Notes: a model not told the origin generated them from the letters alone. A stretch of 64,000 nucleotides of DNA from Pseudomonas sp. RIT288 (GCF_000631985.1 NZ_JFYN01000001.1:372001-436000); one strand, 5' to 3'; shown: positions 48,490 to 58,360, counted from the first letter of the stretch. Made by a program: numbers and translations.

Positions 48490-48579
48490 TGTGGGAGCGA
48501 GCCTGCTCGCGAATGCCGTGTATCAGCAAAAACAACGCTATATGACACACCGCTTTCGCGAGCAGGCTCGCTCCCACAC
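48490..48579. repeat. REP doublet (REPIN), GTGGGAGCGAGCCTGCTCGCG type
   Basis: Arms TGTGGGAGCGAGCCTGCTCG and CGAGCAGGCTCGCTCCCACA flank about 45 bp. It starts 17 bp past the preceding stop codon. Confidence 0.87.
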
Positions 48580-48733
48580 AATTTGTCACCCATCCATCCA
48601 GCCATCTCTCCGGCCCCGGCTACACTGGAATCCGCCTCAAGACAAAATCCCTGATCTGAGCACTGGACATGCCGCAAAAGCGGGTTCACCTTAGGGACGC
48701 TGTCGTCCAATTCCTAGAAAGTCTGGAGTCCTT

Positions 48734-48979
48734 ATGTCGCTTACCCCTGAGTTGGTTGCCGAACTGGAAGTCCTCGCACTCTTCAACCTGGACAGTTCCC
48801 AGGAAGGTTTGAAAATTCATCAGACCGCTGCCCCGAAACATATCGCCGCCGCCAAACGCCTCTTCGAGAAAGAACTCACCGACCAGCCCGATGGCGGGTA
48901 TCTGACCAGCCTGGGTCGCGATGCCGCGCAAAGTGTGCAAACCGTACTGACCATTCTGAGAGAGCAGGAAACCGCCTGA
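48734..48979 (+). CDS. TIGR02647 family protein
   Basis: An 81-residue cytoplasmic helical protein beginning MSLTPELVAELEVLALFNLD, with IAAAKRLFEKELTDQPDGGY and the tail TSLGRDAAQSVQTVLTIL, which define this small gammaproteobacterial family. GGAG lies at good spacing. Function unknown; placed upstream of cyaA. Confidence 0.8.
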   Translation: MSLTPELVAELEVLALFNLDSSQEGLKIHQTAAPKHIAAAKRLFEKELTDQPDGGYLTSLGRDAAQSVQTVLTILREQETA

Positions 48980-49162
48980 TTTTTCCCGTCTTTGCCCACG
49001 GGAACTCCTGCCACGGGATTTCCGCGGGCCCGCCTGACGCTCCCCGCTAAAAATCTGACGTCAAAAAACAAATTCAGCTTAAAAGTCCCGCTGCGCAAAG
49101 GCTAAACTGCCTCCCATTCCGAGACCCTCTTCGTCCGAGCCTGCGAGCCGGTTTGAGCTGAC

Positions 49163-52006
49163 ATGACCCGCACCCATGAAATCCGCCCCGATCTGGACGA
49201 GGGAATCGACCGCAAGGTGCTCAGCCAACTGCGCGCGCGTTTTCTCAAACTCAATGAAGGTCGCCTTGGCCGGGCACTCGAAGGTCTCTCGACCCGCCAG
49301 CAAGGCGTGCTGACCCTGCTGCCGCTGTTCTTCCACGTCAATCATCCGCTGCTGCCGGGTTATGTTTCCGGCAGCACGCCAGCCGGGCTGTCCAACTACG
49401 AGCCGGATGCCAATGCGCTGGCCGAAGCACAGCGCCTGACCCGTTCGTTCTCTTACAAGCCGCGCCACGGCAGCAACCCGCCACGGCCGATTCACGGTCT
49501 GTTCCTGATGGGCAGCCTCGGCACCCTGGCTCAGGCCGATCAGAGCGACATGGACGTGTGGGTCTGCCATGCACCGGACCTGAGCGACAACGAACTCGCC
49601 GAGCTGCGCAAAAAATGCCAGCTCCTCGAAGCCTGGGCCGCGACCCAAGGCGCCGAGGCGCATTTCTTTCTGATCGACCCGGCACGCTTCGTCAAAGGCG
49701 AACGCGACACCCAGCTCAGCTCCGAAAACTGCGGCAGCACTCAGCACTATCTGCTGCTGGACGAGTTTTATCGCACCGCGATCTGGCTGGCCGGACGCAC
49801 CCCAATCTGGTGGCTGGTGCCGGTCTACGAAGAAAGCGCTTACGACCTGTATACCCACACTCTGCTGTCCAAGCGCTTCATTCGCGCCGACGAGACGCTT
49901 GATCTCGGGCATCTGGCGACGATTCCGCCGGGCGAGTTCATCGGCGCTGGCCTGTGGCAATTGTTCAAGGGCATCGAATCGCCCTACAAGTCGGTGCTCA
50001 AGTTGTTGCTGACCGAGGTCTACGCCAGCGAACACCCGAACGTGCAGTGCCTGAGCCTGCGCTACAAGCAAGCCGTGTTCGCCAATCAGTTGGATCTGGA
50101 TGAGCTGGATCCGTACATGGTGGTGTACCGACGCATCGAAGAATACCTCAGCGCCCGCAACGAACCGGAGCGCCTGGAGCTGGTGCGACGCGCGCTGTAC
50201 CTCAAGGTCAACCGCAAGCTCACCGGCAACAGCCGCACCCAGAGCTGGCAGCGCTCACTGCTGGAACGCCTGGCGCACGAATGGCATTGGGATCAGCGCC
50301 AGCTGGCCTTGCTCGACAGCCGCAGCCAGTGGAAAGTCCGCCAGGTCAGCGCCGAACGCCGCGCCCTGGTCAATGAGCTGAACTACAGCTATCGCTTCCT
50401 GACCCAGTTCGCCCGCAGCGAACAGACTGTCAGCCTGATCAACAAGCGCGACCTGAACGTGCTCGGTCGTCGCCTGTACGCCGCGTTCGAGCGCAAGGCC
50501 GACAAGGTCGAATTCATCAATCCCGGCATCGCCCCGGATCTGGCCGAAGACACCCTGACGCTGGTGCAATCACCGAACAAGAAAGAGCCCGGGCAAACCC
50601 AGTGGGGTTTGTACAACGGCAGCCTGAACGCGCTGGAGTGGGAGCACTTCGCGCCGATCAAGCGCAGCCGCGAGTTGCTTGAACTGCTGACCTGGTGCCA
50701 TCGCAACGGCGTGATCGACAGCAGCACCCGACTGGCGCTGCACCCCGGCACCAGCGACATGAGCGAGTTCGAGTTGTTCAACCTGCTCGGCAGCCTGCAG
50801 CAGTGCATCGCCCTGCCCTTGCCGACCGTTGCCGAAGAACCGCTGCTGCGTGCTGCGGTGCCGAGCGAAGTGCTGATGCTGGTCAACGTTGGTGTCGATC
50901 CGCTCAAGCATCACCGCGACCTGAATATCCTGATGACCACCGAGCGCACCGACTCGCTGAGTTACGCCGGGGTGCGCGAGAACCTTGTACTGACCCTCGA
51001 TCAGGTCACGCTCAACAGCTGGAACGAAGTGTTGGTCAACCGTTTCGACGGCCCCCACGCGTTGCTCGATTGCCTGCGCGACTACCTCAACAACCTGCCG
51101 CGCGGCCCGCAGCAGCCGTCATTGAAGGTGCGCTGCTTCTGCCACAACCGCGCACAGTTCATTGCCCGGCGCGTCGAAGAAGTCATCGACACCGCGCAGA
51201 CCCTGCTGCTCAGCGAACTCAATCACCGCTACCTGATTCAGGTGCAACAGCACTATCACGTGCTGGAACTGGTGCCGGGACAGGTCAACCATGTCGCTCT
51301 CGCCACCCTGCCGGCGCTGCTCGATTATCTGGGTGAAGAACAGCCGCGCTACAGCCCGCTGCACCTGGATCCGATGGCGCTGGAGGATCACGACCTCGCG
51401 CTGATCCTGCCGATGGGCCAGCCGGAATCAATTCAGGTGTTCTACCGGATCACCGAACAACAGGCCGAACTGTACGTGCTGGATGAGTTCAACGCGCTGT
51501 GGCAACAGCATCTGCCGTTTCACGACGAACAGAGCCTGCTGGTGCCGCTGCAGCGTTTTCTGCAATCGATCCAGTACCGGCGTGAAGCGCTGTTGCCGAT
51601 GGACGGCAGCCCGGCGGTCGGCCTCGAAACCTTGTATTACCAGTTGTTACCTTCAGGCCCCGGGCGCGCGCGACGGGTCGACGCTCGGCCGGCGCCGCAG
51701 ACGCCGGTCAACAAACCGTTCTACGACGTACAGGCGATCGTCGGCAAAGCTGCACCGGGCGAAGTGCAAGTCACCTTGTATTGCAATCAACGGGAATTCA
51801 GCGAGCTGGAACATGGCGACCAGCTGTTTCGCGTGGTCGCCCGGGAGATCGTCGAGCAGCGCCGCGAAACCGAGCGCTATCGCTGCTACATCACCGACCT
51901 GGACCTCTCGGGCCTGCTCGGTGATGGTCAGAGTTCAAGCAATCTGTATCTGCGCTACAAGGCTGACCTGGAGCGCGCCCTGAACGAGGCGCTCGAACAA
52001 GTCTGA
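49163..52006 (+). CDS. cyaA: Class I adenylate cyclase CyaA
   Basis: A 947-residue cytoplasmic enzyme producing cAMP for Vfr/CRP-type regulation. The catalytic nucleotidyltransferase half (about 1-500) has GLFLMGSLGTLAQADQSDMD (Gly-Ser and the metal-binding Asp pair) and CLSLRYKQAVFANQLDLDELD. The C-terminal half is the regulatory domain. Length is in the range for class I enzymes (about 850-950). It is a single gene ending 7 bp from the convergent rnk. Confidence 0.95.
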   Translation: MTRTHEIRPDLDEGIDRKVLSQLRARFLKLNEGRLGRALEGLSTRQQGVLTLLPLFFHVNHPLLPGYVSGSTPAGLSNYEPDANALAEAQRLTRSFSYKPRHGSNPPRPIHGLFLMGSLGTLAQADQSDMDVWVCHAPDLSDNELAELRKKCQLLEAWAATQGAEAHFFLIDPARFVKGERDTQLSSENCGSTQHYLLLDEFYRTAIWLAGRTPIWWLVPVYEESAYDLYTHTLLSKRFIRADETLDLGHLATIPPGEFIGAGLWQLFKGIESPYKSVLKLLLTEVYASEHPNVQCLSLRYKQAVFANQLDLDELDPYMVVYRRIEEYLSARNEPERLELVRRALYLKVNRKLTGNSRTQSWQRSLLERLAHEWHWDQRQLALLDSRSQWKVRQVSAERRALVNELNYSYRFLTQFARSEQTVSLINKRDLNVLGRRLYAAFERKADKVEFINPGIAPDLAEDTLTLVQSPNKKEPGQTQWGLYNGSLNALEWEHFAPIKRSRELLELLTWCHRNGVIDSSTRLALHPGTSDMSEFELFNLLGSLQQCIALPLPTVAEEPLLRAAVPSEVLMLVNVGVDPLKHHRDLNILMTTERTDSLSYAGVRENLVLTLDQVTLNSWNEVLVNRFDGPHALLDCLRDYLNNLPRGPQQPSLKVRCFCHNRAQFIARRVEEVIDTAQTLLLSELNHRYLIQVQQHYHVLELVPGQVNHVALATLPALLDYLGEEQPRYSPLHLDPMALEDHDLALILPMGQPESIQVFYRITEQQAELYVLDEFNALWQQHLPFHDEQSLLVPLQRFLQSIQYRREALLPMDGSPAVGLETLYYQLLPSGPGRARRVDARPAPQTPVNKPFYDVQAIVGKAAPGEVQVTLYCNQREFSELEHGDQLFRVVAREIVEQRRETERYRCYITDLDLSGLLGDGQSSSNLYLRYKADLERALNEALEQV

Positions 52007-52013
52007 GGCGGGG

Positions 52014-52424
52014 TCACTCGCGGAATTCACCGCCGTTGGCCGGCTGCGATTCAACTTCCAGCAAGGTCAGTTTCAGGGTCTTGCCACCCGGAGCCGGCCA
52101 GTCGATGTGCTGACCGACCTTCAGGCCCAGCAGCGCGCTGCCGACCGGTGCGAGGATCGAGATCTTGCCTTCATCGGCGTTGGCATCCTTGGGATAGACC
52201 AGCGTCAGGTGATAGTCCTTGCCACTGCCTTCCTCGCGGCAGTGCACACGGGAATTCATCGTCACGACATCAGCGGGCACTTCATCGTGACCGACCAGTG
52301 TATCGGCGCGGTCCAGTTCGGTTTGCAGCGCGATCACGCCCGGCAGCGTGTCATCCAGGCTGTCGATCAGGCGCTCCAGACGTTGTACGTCCAGACGGGT
52401 AAGGGTGATGGAAGGTGCGGTCAT
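52014..52424 (-). CDS. rnk: Regulator of nucleoside diphosphate kinase Rnk
   Basis: A 136-residue protein of the GreA/GreB C-terminal superfamily. A short N-terminal coiled coil (ITLTRLDVQRLERLIDSLDD) is followed by the FKBP-like domain with VTMNSRVHCRE, LVYPKDANADEGKISILAPV and SALLGLKVGQ. Rnk binds RNA polymerase; in Pseudomonas it was found as a suppressor restoring NDK and alginate in algQ mutants, so its presence here alongside algQ is apt. The ATG at 52424 is preferred to one ten codons upstream. Confidence 0.93.
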   Translation of the reverse strand: MTAPSITLTRLDVQRLERLIDSLDDTLPGVIALQTELDRADTLVGHDEVPADVVTMNSRVHCREEGSGKDYHLTLVYPKDANADEGKISILAPVGSALLGLKVGQHIDWPAPGGKTLKLTLLEVESQPANGGEFRE

Positions 52425-52453
52425 GATCCGGGCAGACTCCTTTCTTCTGCACA

Positions 52454-52492
52454 CAAAAAAAGCAAAACCCCGCCAAAAAAGACGGGGTTTTC
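52454..52492 (-). terminator. Terminator of the cyaY-DUF1289 transcript
   Basis: The minus strand reads AAAACCCCGTC-TTTTTT-GGCGGGGTTTTGCTTTTTTT, a strong stem with a T-run. It lies upstream of rnk and after the REP doublet that follows the DUF1289 gene. Confidence 0.8.
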
Positions 52493-52570
52493 ACCAGGCC
52501 TCGATGGGTTGAGGCGTGTTCGGACACTATCACAGCTCAAAAAATATACAAGTCACCCACCCGGCCAGCC

Positions 52571-52653
52571 CTGTAGGAGCAGCCGCAGGCTGCGATCTTT
52601 TGATCTTGAATCTTTAAAAGCAAAAGATCGCAGCCTTCGGCAGCTCCTACAGG
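52571..52653. repeat. REP doublet (REPIN), GTAGGAGCTGCCG type, overlapping the DUF1289 gene end
   Basis: Arms CTGTAGGAGCAGCCGCAGGC and AAAAGATCGCAGCC...CAGCTCCTACAGGG. The right end (52647-52653) lies inside the DUF1289 reading frame, and its CTGTAG supplies the last sense codon and stop of that gene. Confidence 0.85.
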
Positions 52654-52868
52654 GAGGTTGCTCGGCGCCTGGCAGCCTGGGCAACGATCACCCGGCGTCG
52701 CTCATCGTCCGCCGAGCGCCATTCACGAATGTCTTCGACATGCCGCGCACAGCCCAGGCAGACCTTCTGCTCATCCAGCCGGCACACACCGGTGCACGGC
52801 GACGGCACCGCCGGGCTGACATTGCTGTAGAGCGGTTTCGGAGGCCGGACGGGAGCGGTATCAGTCAC
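52647..52868 (-). CDS. DUF1289 family protein
   Basis: A 73-residue protein with a conserved cysteine cluster (SPCTGVCRLDEQKVCLGCAR, four Cys), which defines the DUF1289 family and probably binds iron or zinc. It has a GTG start 4 bp after cyaY, so it is likely coupled to it. The C-terminus is highly basic (ERRRVIVAQAARRRATSL), and its last codon and stop come from the REP doublet. The pairing with frataxin hints at iron-sulfur metabolism but is only contextual. Confidence 0.85.
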   Translation of the reverse strand: MTDTAPVRPPKPLYSNVSPAVPSPCTGVCRLDEQKVCLGCARHVEDIREWRSADDERRRVIVAQAARRRATSL

Positions 52869-52872
52869 GAAA

Positions 52873-53205
52873 TCACAGACCTTCGAAGTCGAATTCGACG
52901 CCGGCCTGCTGCTTGACGATGCGCTCGAGCATTTCGCCCAGTTGCTCTTCGCTCTTGTCGCACATCCAGCGTTCGCTCTCTTCGTCGTAGTCGAAATGGA
53001 AACCGCCGGACACCGCCGCCAGCCACAGCTGACGCAGCGGCTCCTGACGACTGAAGATCAGCTGCGAGCCGTTTTCGAACTTGACGGTCAAGACACCTGC
53101 CGAGCTTTCCAGGTCGATATCCAGGTCGCTTTCATCAAAGATGTCTTCCAGTTTTTCCTGGGTTTCATCGACCAGATCATGGAAACGCGCTTCGGACAAA
53201 CTCAT
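52873..53205 (-). CDS. cyaY: Frataxin-like iron-sulfur assembly regulator CyaY
   Basis: A 110-residue protein of typical frataxin length. The first helix MSLSEARFHDLVDETQEKLE and an acidic ridge (DIFDESDLDIDLESSAG) are followed by the beta-sheet VLTVKFENGSQLIFSRQEPLRQLWLAA and GFHFDY. CyaY binds iron and the cysteine desulfurase IscS and tunes Fe-S cluster assembly. The Met at 53205 is the family start. It is divergent from lptM. Confidence 0.93.
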   Translation of the reverse strand: MSLSEARFHDLVDETQEKLEDIFDESDLDIDLESSAGVLTVKFENGSQLIFSRQEPLRQLWLAAVSGGFHFDYDEESERWMCDKSEEQLGEMLERIVKQQAGVEFDFEGL

Positions 53206-53531
53206 TGTGGCAACCTCAAAAAATGTCTGATCAGGCTCAAGCGCCGCAAGATACGGACGCTGCCGGCCGATTGCAAAGATTAACGACCAAGCACCTGCCC
53301 CACTCCCGACACCAAACCCTGCAGGAGTGAGCCTGCTCGCGAATGGCCGGCACATTCAACATTATTGCTGGCGGATACACCGCAATCGCGAGCAGGCTCA
53401 CTCCTACAAGAGATTGCGGCAATTCGGGCCGCCTTGAACAAGCCCCGCCGGACGGGAACCCCCTCGCATAGGCAAGCTGCCGGGTGGCCGGTATACTCCG
53501 GCGCAATTAACGCATTTTCAAGGATTTCGCC
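53206..53531. other. 326-bp divergent region between cyaY and lptM
   Basis: Contains a REP doublet (53319-53409) and, on the lptM side, a probable promoter area around 53480-53520 (TATACTCC 31 bp before the lptM ATG). No gene is seen. Confidence 0.5.
53319..53409. repeat. REP doublet (REPIN), variant of the GAGCCTGCTCGCG type
   Basis: Arms TGCAGGAGTGAGCCTGCTCG and CGAGCAGGCTCACTCCTAC. It differs from the other two copies by GTGAGCC instead of GCGAGCC, with compensating changes in both arms. Confidence 0.83.
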
Positions 53532-53705
53532 ATGAAGCGCCTGATCTCTTCCCTTGCTGCGCTCGTCGCGGTCGCCTGCCTCGTTTCGGCCTGTGGTCAA
53601 AAAGGCCCGCTGTACCTGCCGGATGACAATCAGGACCCGGCCGAGCAAGCCCAGTCTTCGCAGAAGCAGCCGTCCAAAGCACACAAGCACGACGTTTACC
53701 AATAA
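53532..53705 (+). CDS. lptM: LPS-assembly lipoprotein LptM (YifL, formerly LppL)
   Basis: A 57-residue lipoprotein. The signal [21 protein letters not shown] ends in lipobox VSAC (cited as residues 1-21 by motif), followed by the family hallmark [11 protein letters not shown]. LptM helps oxidative maturation of the LPS translocon LptD in E. coli. It starts the conserved lptM-lysA-dapF operon; lysA follows after 9 bp. Confidence 0.9.
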   Translation: MKRLISSLAALVAVACLVSACGQKGPLYLPDDNQDPAEQAQSSQKQPSKAHKHDVYQ

Positions 53706-53714
53706 GGGATCGCC

Positions 53715-54962
53715 ATGGACGCTTTTAACTACCGTGGCGGGGAGCTGTTCGCGGAAGGTGTGGCGCTGTCCGCCATCGCCGACCGCTTCGGCACGCCCAC
53801 CTATGTCTACTCGCGTGCGCACATCGAAGCCCAATATCTGGCCTACGCCGACGCGCTGGCCGGCATGCCGCACCTGGTCTGCTACGCAGTCAAGGCCAAC
53901 TCCAACCTCGGCGTGCTGAATGTCCTGGCCCGTCTCGGCGCCGGTTTCGACATCGTTTCCCGTGGCGAGCTGGAACGTGTGCTGGCCGCTGGCGGCAGCG
54001 CCGACAAGATCGTGTTCTCCGGCGTCGGCAAGACCCGTGACGACATGCGTCGCGCGCTGGAAGTCGGCGTGCACTGCTTCAACGTCGAATCCACCGACGA
54101 GCTCGAGCGCCTGCAAGTCGTGGCTGCCGAGCTGGGTGTTCGCGCACCGGTCTCGCTGCGCGTAAACCCGGACGTCGATGCTGGCACCCACCCGTACATT
54201 TCCACCGGTCTCAAAGAGAACAAGTTCGGCATCGCGATTGCCGACGCCGAAGATGTGTACGTGCGTGCCGCGCACCTGCCGAACCTGGAAGTGATCGGTG
54301 TCGACTGCCACATCGGCTCGCAACTGACCACCCTGCCGCCGTTCCTCGATGCCCTCGACCGCCTGCTGGATCTGGTCGATCGCCTCGGCGATTGCGGCAT
54401 CCATCTGCGCCACATCGACCTCGGTGGTGGCCTGGGCGTGCGTTATCGCGATGAAGAGCCGCCACTGGCCGGCGACTACATCAAGGCTGTGCGCGAGCGT
54501 CTGAACGGCCGTGATCTGGCGCTGGTATTCGAACCGGGCCGCTTCATCGTCGCCAACGCCGGCGTGCTGCTGACCCAGGTCGAGTACCTCAAGCACACCG
54601 AACACAAGGATTTCGCCATCGTCGACGCGGCGATGAACGACCTGATCCGCCCGGCGCTGTATCAGGCCTGGATGGACGTCACCGCGGTCAAGCCGCGCGC
54701 CACTGCCGCACGCCAGTACGACGTGGTCGGCCCGATCTGCGAAACCGGCGATTTCCTCGCCAAGGATCGTGAGCTGGCGCTGGAAGAAGGCGACCTGCTG
54801 GCCGTGCATTCGGCCGGTGCCTACGGCTTCGTGATGAGTTCCAACTACAACACCCGTGGCCGTGCCGCTGAAGTGTTGGTAGACGGTGATCAGGTTTTTG
54901 AAGTGCGCCGCCGCGAAACCGTGGCCGAGCTGTTTGCCGGCGAAAGCCTGCTGCCGGAGTAA
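53715..54962 (+). CDS. lysA: Diaminopimelate decarboxylase LysA
   Basis: A 415-residue PLP enzyme making lysine from meso-diaminopimelate. The N-terminal alanine-racemase-like barrel has the PLP lysine in VCYAVKANSNLGVL (about residue 58), HIGSQLTTL, and the phosphate loop GGGLGVRY. The C-terminal beta domain has GPICETGDFLAKDREL, containing the catalytic Cys, and AYGFVMSSNYNTRGRAAEVL. It overlaps nothing; dapF starts 3 bp downstream. Confidence 0.96.
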   Translation: MDAFNYRGGELFAEGVALSAIADRFGTPTYVYSRAHIEAQYLAYADALAGMPHLVCYAVKANSNLGVLNVLARLGAGFDIVSRGELERVLAAGGSADKIVFSGVGKTRDDMRRALEVGVHCFNVESTDELERLQVVAAELGVRAPVSLRVNPDVDAGTHPYISTGLKENKFGIAIADAEDVYVRAAHLPNLEVIGVDCHIGSQLTTLPPFLDALDRLLDLVDRLGDCGIHLRHIDLGGGLGVRYRDEEPPLAGDYIKAVRERLNGRDLALVFEPGRFIVANAGVLLTQVEYLKHTEHKDFAIVDAAMNDLIRPALYQAWMDVTAVKPRATAARQYDVVGPICETGDFLAKDRELALEEGDLLAVHSAGAYGFVMSSNYNTRGRAAEVLVDGDQVFEVRRRETVAELFAGESLLPE

Positions 54963-54965
54963 CCC

Positions 54966-55796
54966 ATGCTGCTGCGTTTTACCAAAATGCACGGCCTGGG
55001 CAATGACTTCATGGTTCTCGACCTGGTCAGCCAGCACGCGCATATTCAGCCCAAGCACGCCAAGCAATGGGGCGACCGGCACACCGGTATCGGTTTCGAC
55101 CAGTTGCTGATCGTCGAAGCACCGAGCAACCCGGACGTGGATTTCCGCTACCGGATCTTCAACTCCGATGGCTCGGAAGTGGAACAGTGCGGCAACGGTG
55201 CACGCTGCTTCGCCCGCTTCGTGCTGGACAAGCGCCTGACGGCCAAACGGCAGATTCGCGTCGAGACCAAGGGCGGCATCATCGAGCTGGACGTGCGTAA
55301 CGACGGCCAGATCGGGGTGAACATGGGCGCGCCGCGCCTGGTGCCGGCGGACATTCCGTTCGACGCACCGGCGCAGGCTACCAGCTACCAGCTGGAAGTC
55401 GACGGCACCACGGTCGAACTGGCCGCCGTGTCCATGGGTAACCCGCACGCCGTATTGCGCGTGCAGGACATCAACAACGCGCCGGTACATGAACTGGGGC
55501 CGAAAATCGAACACCACCCGCGCTTCCCGGCGCGGGTCAATGTCGGTTTCCTCCAGGTCATCGACCGCAACCGCGCGCAGTTACGCGTCTGGGAACGCGG
55601 CGCCGGGGAAACCCAGGCCTGCGGCACCGGCGCTTGTGCGGCTGCAGTTGCGGCCATCAGCCAGGGGTGGATGGATTCGCCGCTGTTGATCGACCTGCCC
55701 GGCGGGCGTCTGTCCATTGAATGGGCAGGCCCTGGCCACCCGGTGCTGATGACCGGCCCGGCAGTGCGTGTATACGAAGGACAAGTGCGTCTTTGA
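54966..55796 (+). CDS. dapF: Diaminopimelate epimerase DapF
   Basis: A 276-residue cofactor-free epimerase converting LL- to meso-diaminopimelate, needed for lysine and peptidoglycan. The two catalytic cysteines are clear, in [14 protein letters not shown] and [15 protein letters not shown]. The start [17 protein letters not shown] is standard. Closely spaced with lysA (3 bp) and the DUF484 gene (13 bp). Confidence 0.97.
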   Translation: MLLRFTKMHGLGNDFMVLDLVSQHAHIQPKHAKQWGDRHTGIGFDQLLIVEAPSNPDVDFRYRIFNSDGSEVEQCGNGARCFARFVLDKRLTAKRQIRVETKGGIIELDVRNDGQIGVNMGAPRLVPADIPFDAPAQATSYQLEVDGTTVELAAVSMGNPHAVLRVQDINNAPVHELGPKIEHHPRFPARVNVGFLQVIDRNRAQLRVWERGAGETQACGTGACAAAVAAISQGWMDSPLLIDLPGGRLSIEWAGPGHPVLMTGPAVRVYEGQVRL

Positions 55797-55809
55797 GTGA
55801 GCAGAAGCC

Positions 55810-56535
55810 ATGACCGATAAGCCTCAGGTACCCGCCCGACAGTCCGACGAATCAGCGTCCGAGAGCCTGGAGGCGGCAGCGGTTGCCGCATACCTGGAGG
55901 CTCATCCGGACTTCTTCGTCGAGCACGAAGAACTGCTGCCCGCCATGCGCATTCCCCACCAGCGCGGTGACACCGTTTCGCTGGTCGAACGGCAGATGAG
56001 CATCCTGCGCGACCGCAACATCGAGATGCGTCATCGCCTCTCGCAGTTGATGGACGTCGCCCGCGACAACGACCGGCTGTTCGACAAGACCCGCCGCCTG
56101 ATCCTGTCCCTGATGGACGCCGCCAGTCTGGAAGACGTGGTGATCAGCGTCGAAGACAGCCTGCGCCAGGACTTTCAGGTGCCTTTTGTCAGCCTGATCC
56201 TGCTCGGCGACAACCCGGCACCGGTCGGCCGCTGGGTCACCCACGCCGACGCGCAAACCGCGATCGGCGGTCTGCTCACCGAAGGCAAAAGCGTCAGCGG
56301 CACTCTGCGTGAACATGAGCTGGACTTCCTGTTCGGCGAAGAACAGCGCAAGCAGATCGGTTCCACTGCGGTGGTCGCCGTCAGCCATCAAGGCATCCAC
56401 GGCATTCTGGCGATCGCCAGCCGTGATCCGCAGCACTACAAGAGTTCGGTCGGTACGCTGTTCCTCAGCTACATCGCCGAAGTCATGGGCCGCGTGCTGC
56501 CACGGGTCAACAGTTCCCTGCGCCCGGTACGCTGA
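55810..56535 (+). CDS. DUF484 family protein
   Basis: A 241-residue cytoplasmic protein: an N-terminal helical segment ([20 protein letters not shown]), a coiled coil ([19 protein letters not shown]) and a C-terminal GAF-like domain ([20 protein letters not shown] to [20 protein letters not shown]). The family always sits between dapF and xerC in gammaproteobacteria. Function is unknown; the GAF-like fold suggests ligand sensing. Confidence 0.9.
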   Translation: MTDKPQVPARQSDESASESLEAAAVAAYLEAHPDFFVEHEELLPAMRIPHQRGDTVSLVERQMSILRDRNIEMRHRLSQLMDVARDNDRLFDKTRRLILSLMDAASLEDVVISVEDSLRQDFQVPFVSLILLGDNPAPVGRWVTHADAQTAIGGLLTEGKSVSGTLREHELDFLFGEEQRKQIGSTAVVAVSHQGIHGILAIASRDPQHYKSSVGTLFLSYIAEVMGRVLPRVNSSLRPVR

Positions 56536-56537
56536 TC

Positions 56538-57437
56538 ATGGAACGGCAACTGGACGCTTACTGCGAACACCTGCGCAGTGAGCGACAGGTGTCGCCGCAC
56601 ACTCTGTCGGCCTACCGCCGCGACCTCGATAAAGTCCTCGGCTGGTGCCTCAAGCAGAACATCGGCAGTTGGGCGGCGCTGGATATTCAGCGCCTGCGCA
56701 GCCTGATCGCCCGCCTGCATGCGCAGGGACAGTCGTCACGCAGCCTTGCCCGATTGCTCTCGGCGGTGCGCGGGCTCTATCACTATCTGAATCGCGAAGG
56801 CCTGTGCGACCACGACCCGGCGACCGGTCTGGCGCCGCCGAAAGGCGAACGGCGCTTGCCGAAAACCCTCGACACCGACCGTGCATTGCAACTGCTGGAA
56901 GGTGCGGTCGAGGACGATTTTCTCGCCCGTCGTGATCAGGCGATTCTCGAACTGTTCTATTCCTCGGGCCTGCGCCTGTCCGAACTGACCGGGCTCAATC
57001 TGGATCAGCTGGATCTGGCCGACGGCATGGTCCAGGTGCTCGGCAAGGGCAGCAAAACCCGCCTGCTGCCGGTCGGCAAAAAGGCGCGCGAAGCACTGGA
57101 GCAATGGCTGCCGCTGCGGGCCATGACCAACCCGGTCGACGACGCCGTGTTCGTCAGCCAGCAAGGTCGGCGCCTCGGCCCACGGGCGATTCAGGTGCGA
57201 GTGAAACTGGCCGGTGAGCGCGAGCTGGGGCAGAACCTGCACCCGCACATGCTGCGTCACTCCTTCGCCAGCCACTTGCTGGAATCCTCGCAGGACCTGC
57301 GCGCGGTGCAGGAGTTGCTCGGCCACTCGGACATCAAGACCACACAGATCTACACCCACCTGGACTTCCAGCACCTGGCGGCGGTCTACGACAGCGCCCA
57401 CCCACGGGCCAAACGCAGCAAAGGCGATGATTCATGA
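56538..57437 (+). CDS. xerC: Tyrosine recombinase XerC
   Basis: A 299-residue site-specific recombinase that resolves chromosome dimers at dif with XerD. The N-terminal core-binding domain is about 1-90. Catalytic residues are visible: Arg in [12 protein letters not shown], Lys in GKGSKTR, His-x-x-Arg in [14 protein letters not shown], then [15 protein letters not shown] with the nucleophile Tyr. In Pseudomonas this gene was called sss and affects root colonisation. The 3' end overlaps the HAD gene by ATGA. Confidence 0.95.
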   Translation: MERQLDAYCEHLRSERQVSPHTLSAYRRDLDKVLGWCLKQNIGSWAALDIQRLRSLIARLHAQGQSSRSLARLLSAVRGLYHYLNREGLCDHDPATGLAPPKGERRLPKTLDTDRALQLLEGAVEDDFLARRDQAILELFYSSGLRLSELTGLNLDQLDLADGMVQVLGKGSKTRLLPVGKKAREALEQWLPLRAMTNPVDDAVFVSQQGRRLGPRAIQVRVKLAGERELGQNLHPHMLRHSFASHLLESSQDLRAVQELLGHSDIKTTQIYTHLDFQHLAAVYDSAHPRAKRSKGDDS

Positions 57438-58141
57438 GCATCCAGTTGATCACCTTCGACCTCGACGACACCCTGTGGGACACCGCCCCGGTGATCGTAA
57501 GTGCCGAAGCGGTATTGCGCGAATGGCTGAGCGAACACGCACCGAATCTGGGCGCGGTGCCGGTGGAGCATTTGTGGGCGATTCGCGAGCGGGTACTGGC
57601 CAGCGAACCGGGCCTCAAGCATCGCATCAGCGCGTTGCGCCGACGGGTGCTGTTCCACGCGCTGGAGGAAGCGGGTTACGCCCATGGCGAAGCTTCCGAT
57701 CTGGCGGACAAGAGCTTCGAAGTGTTCCTGCATGCACGGCATCAGATCGAGGTGTTCCCTGAGGTCGAGCCGACCCTGGAAATCCTCGCCAACCATTACG
57801 CCCTCGGCGTGGTCACCAACGGCAACGCCGACGTGCGTCGGCTGGGCCTGGCGGATTACTTCAAGTTTGCGTTGTGCGCCGAAGATATCGGTATCGCCAA
57901 ACCGGATGCGCGTTTGTTTCACGAGGCGTTGCAGCGTGGCGGAGTGAGTGCTGAAGCGGCCGTGCACATTGGCGATCATCCGGGCGATGACATTGCCGGG
58001 GCGCAGCAGGCGGGCATGCGCGCGATCTGGTTCAACCCGACGGGCAAGGTCTGGGAAGCCGATCGGCTGCCGGATGCCGAGATCCGTAGCCTGACTGATT
58101 TGCCGGCAGTGCTCGCCCGCTGGAATGCCACCTCCGCCTGA
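57434..58141 (+). CDS. HAD-IA family hydrolase (YigB-like)
   Basis: A 235-residue HAD phosphatase. Motif I is [10 protein letters not shown] (Asp nucleophile), motif [11 protein letters not shown], motif III Lys in [11 protein letters not shown] and motif [17 protein letters not shown]. The cap between motifs I and II is helical. The homologue next to xerC in E. coli is YigB, which dephosphorylates FMN; the same role is likely here. Translationally coupled to xerC. Confidence 0.88.
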   Translation: MSIQLITFDLDDTLWDTAPVIVSAEAVLREWLSEHAPNLGAVPVEHLWAIRERVLASEPGLKHRISALRRRVLFHALEEAGYAHGEASDLADKSFEVFLHARHQIEVFPEVEPTLEILANHYALGVVTNGNADVRRLGLADYFKFALCAEDIGIAKPDARLFHEALQRGGVSAEAAVHIGDHPGDDIAGAQQAGMRAIWFNPTGKVWEADRLPDAEIRSLTDLPAVLARWNATSA

Positions 58142-58156
58142 CACACAACCGCTTTC

Positions 58157-58276
58157 TTGTGGCGAGGGAGCTTGCTCCCACTCGGCTGCGCAGCAGTCGT
58201 AAAACCAGCCAACAAAATGGCCCTGAAAAACTGGGCTCGCTTCGCGACCCAGCGGGAGTAAGCTCCCTCGCCACAA
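58157..58276. repeat. REP doublet (REPIN), GGCGAGGGAGCTTGCTCCC type
   Basis: Arms TTGTGGCGAGGGAGCTTGCT and AGTAAGCTCCCTCGCCACAA flank about 80 bp with GGCTGCGCAGCAGTCGT, closely matching the copy at 17492. Confidence 0.86.
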
Positions 58277-58310
58277 TGTCGCAGTGCACGAGCGCTTTGG
58301 TTTCAGGCAT

Positions 58311-58341
58311 GAAAAAGCCCGCAGCGACGGCGGGCTTTTTC
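58311..58341. terminator. Bidirectional terminator between HAD gene and sutA
   Basis: The stem AAAAAGCCCGC/GCGGGCTTTTT with flanking A/T runs lies 20 bp past the sutA stop and after the REP doublet. Confidence 0.88.
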
Positions 58342-58360
58342 AGCAAGCAAGCGACACGCC

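Noticed and set aside
47285..48579. Repeated palindromes resembling a CRISPR array
   Set aside because: The repeats are inverted pairs, far apart and scattered between many genes, without regular spacers or cas genes; they are REP doublets.
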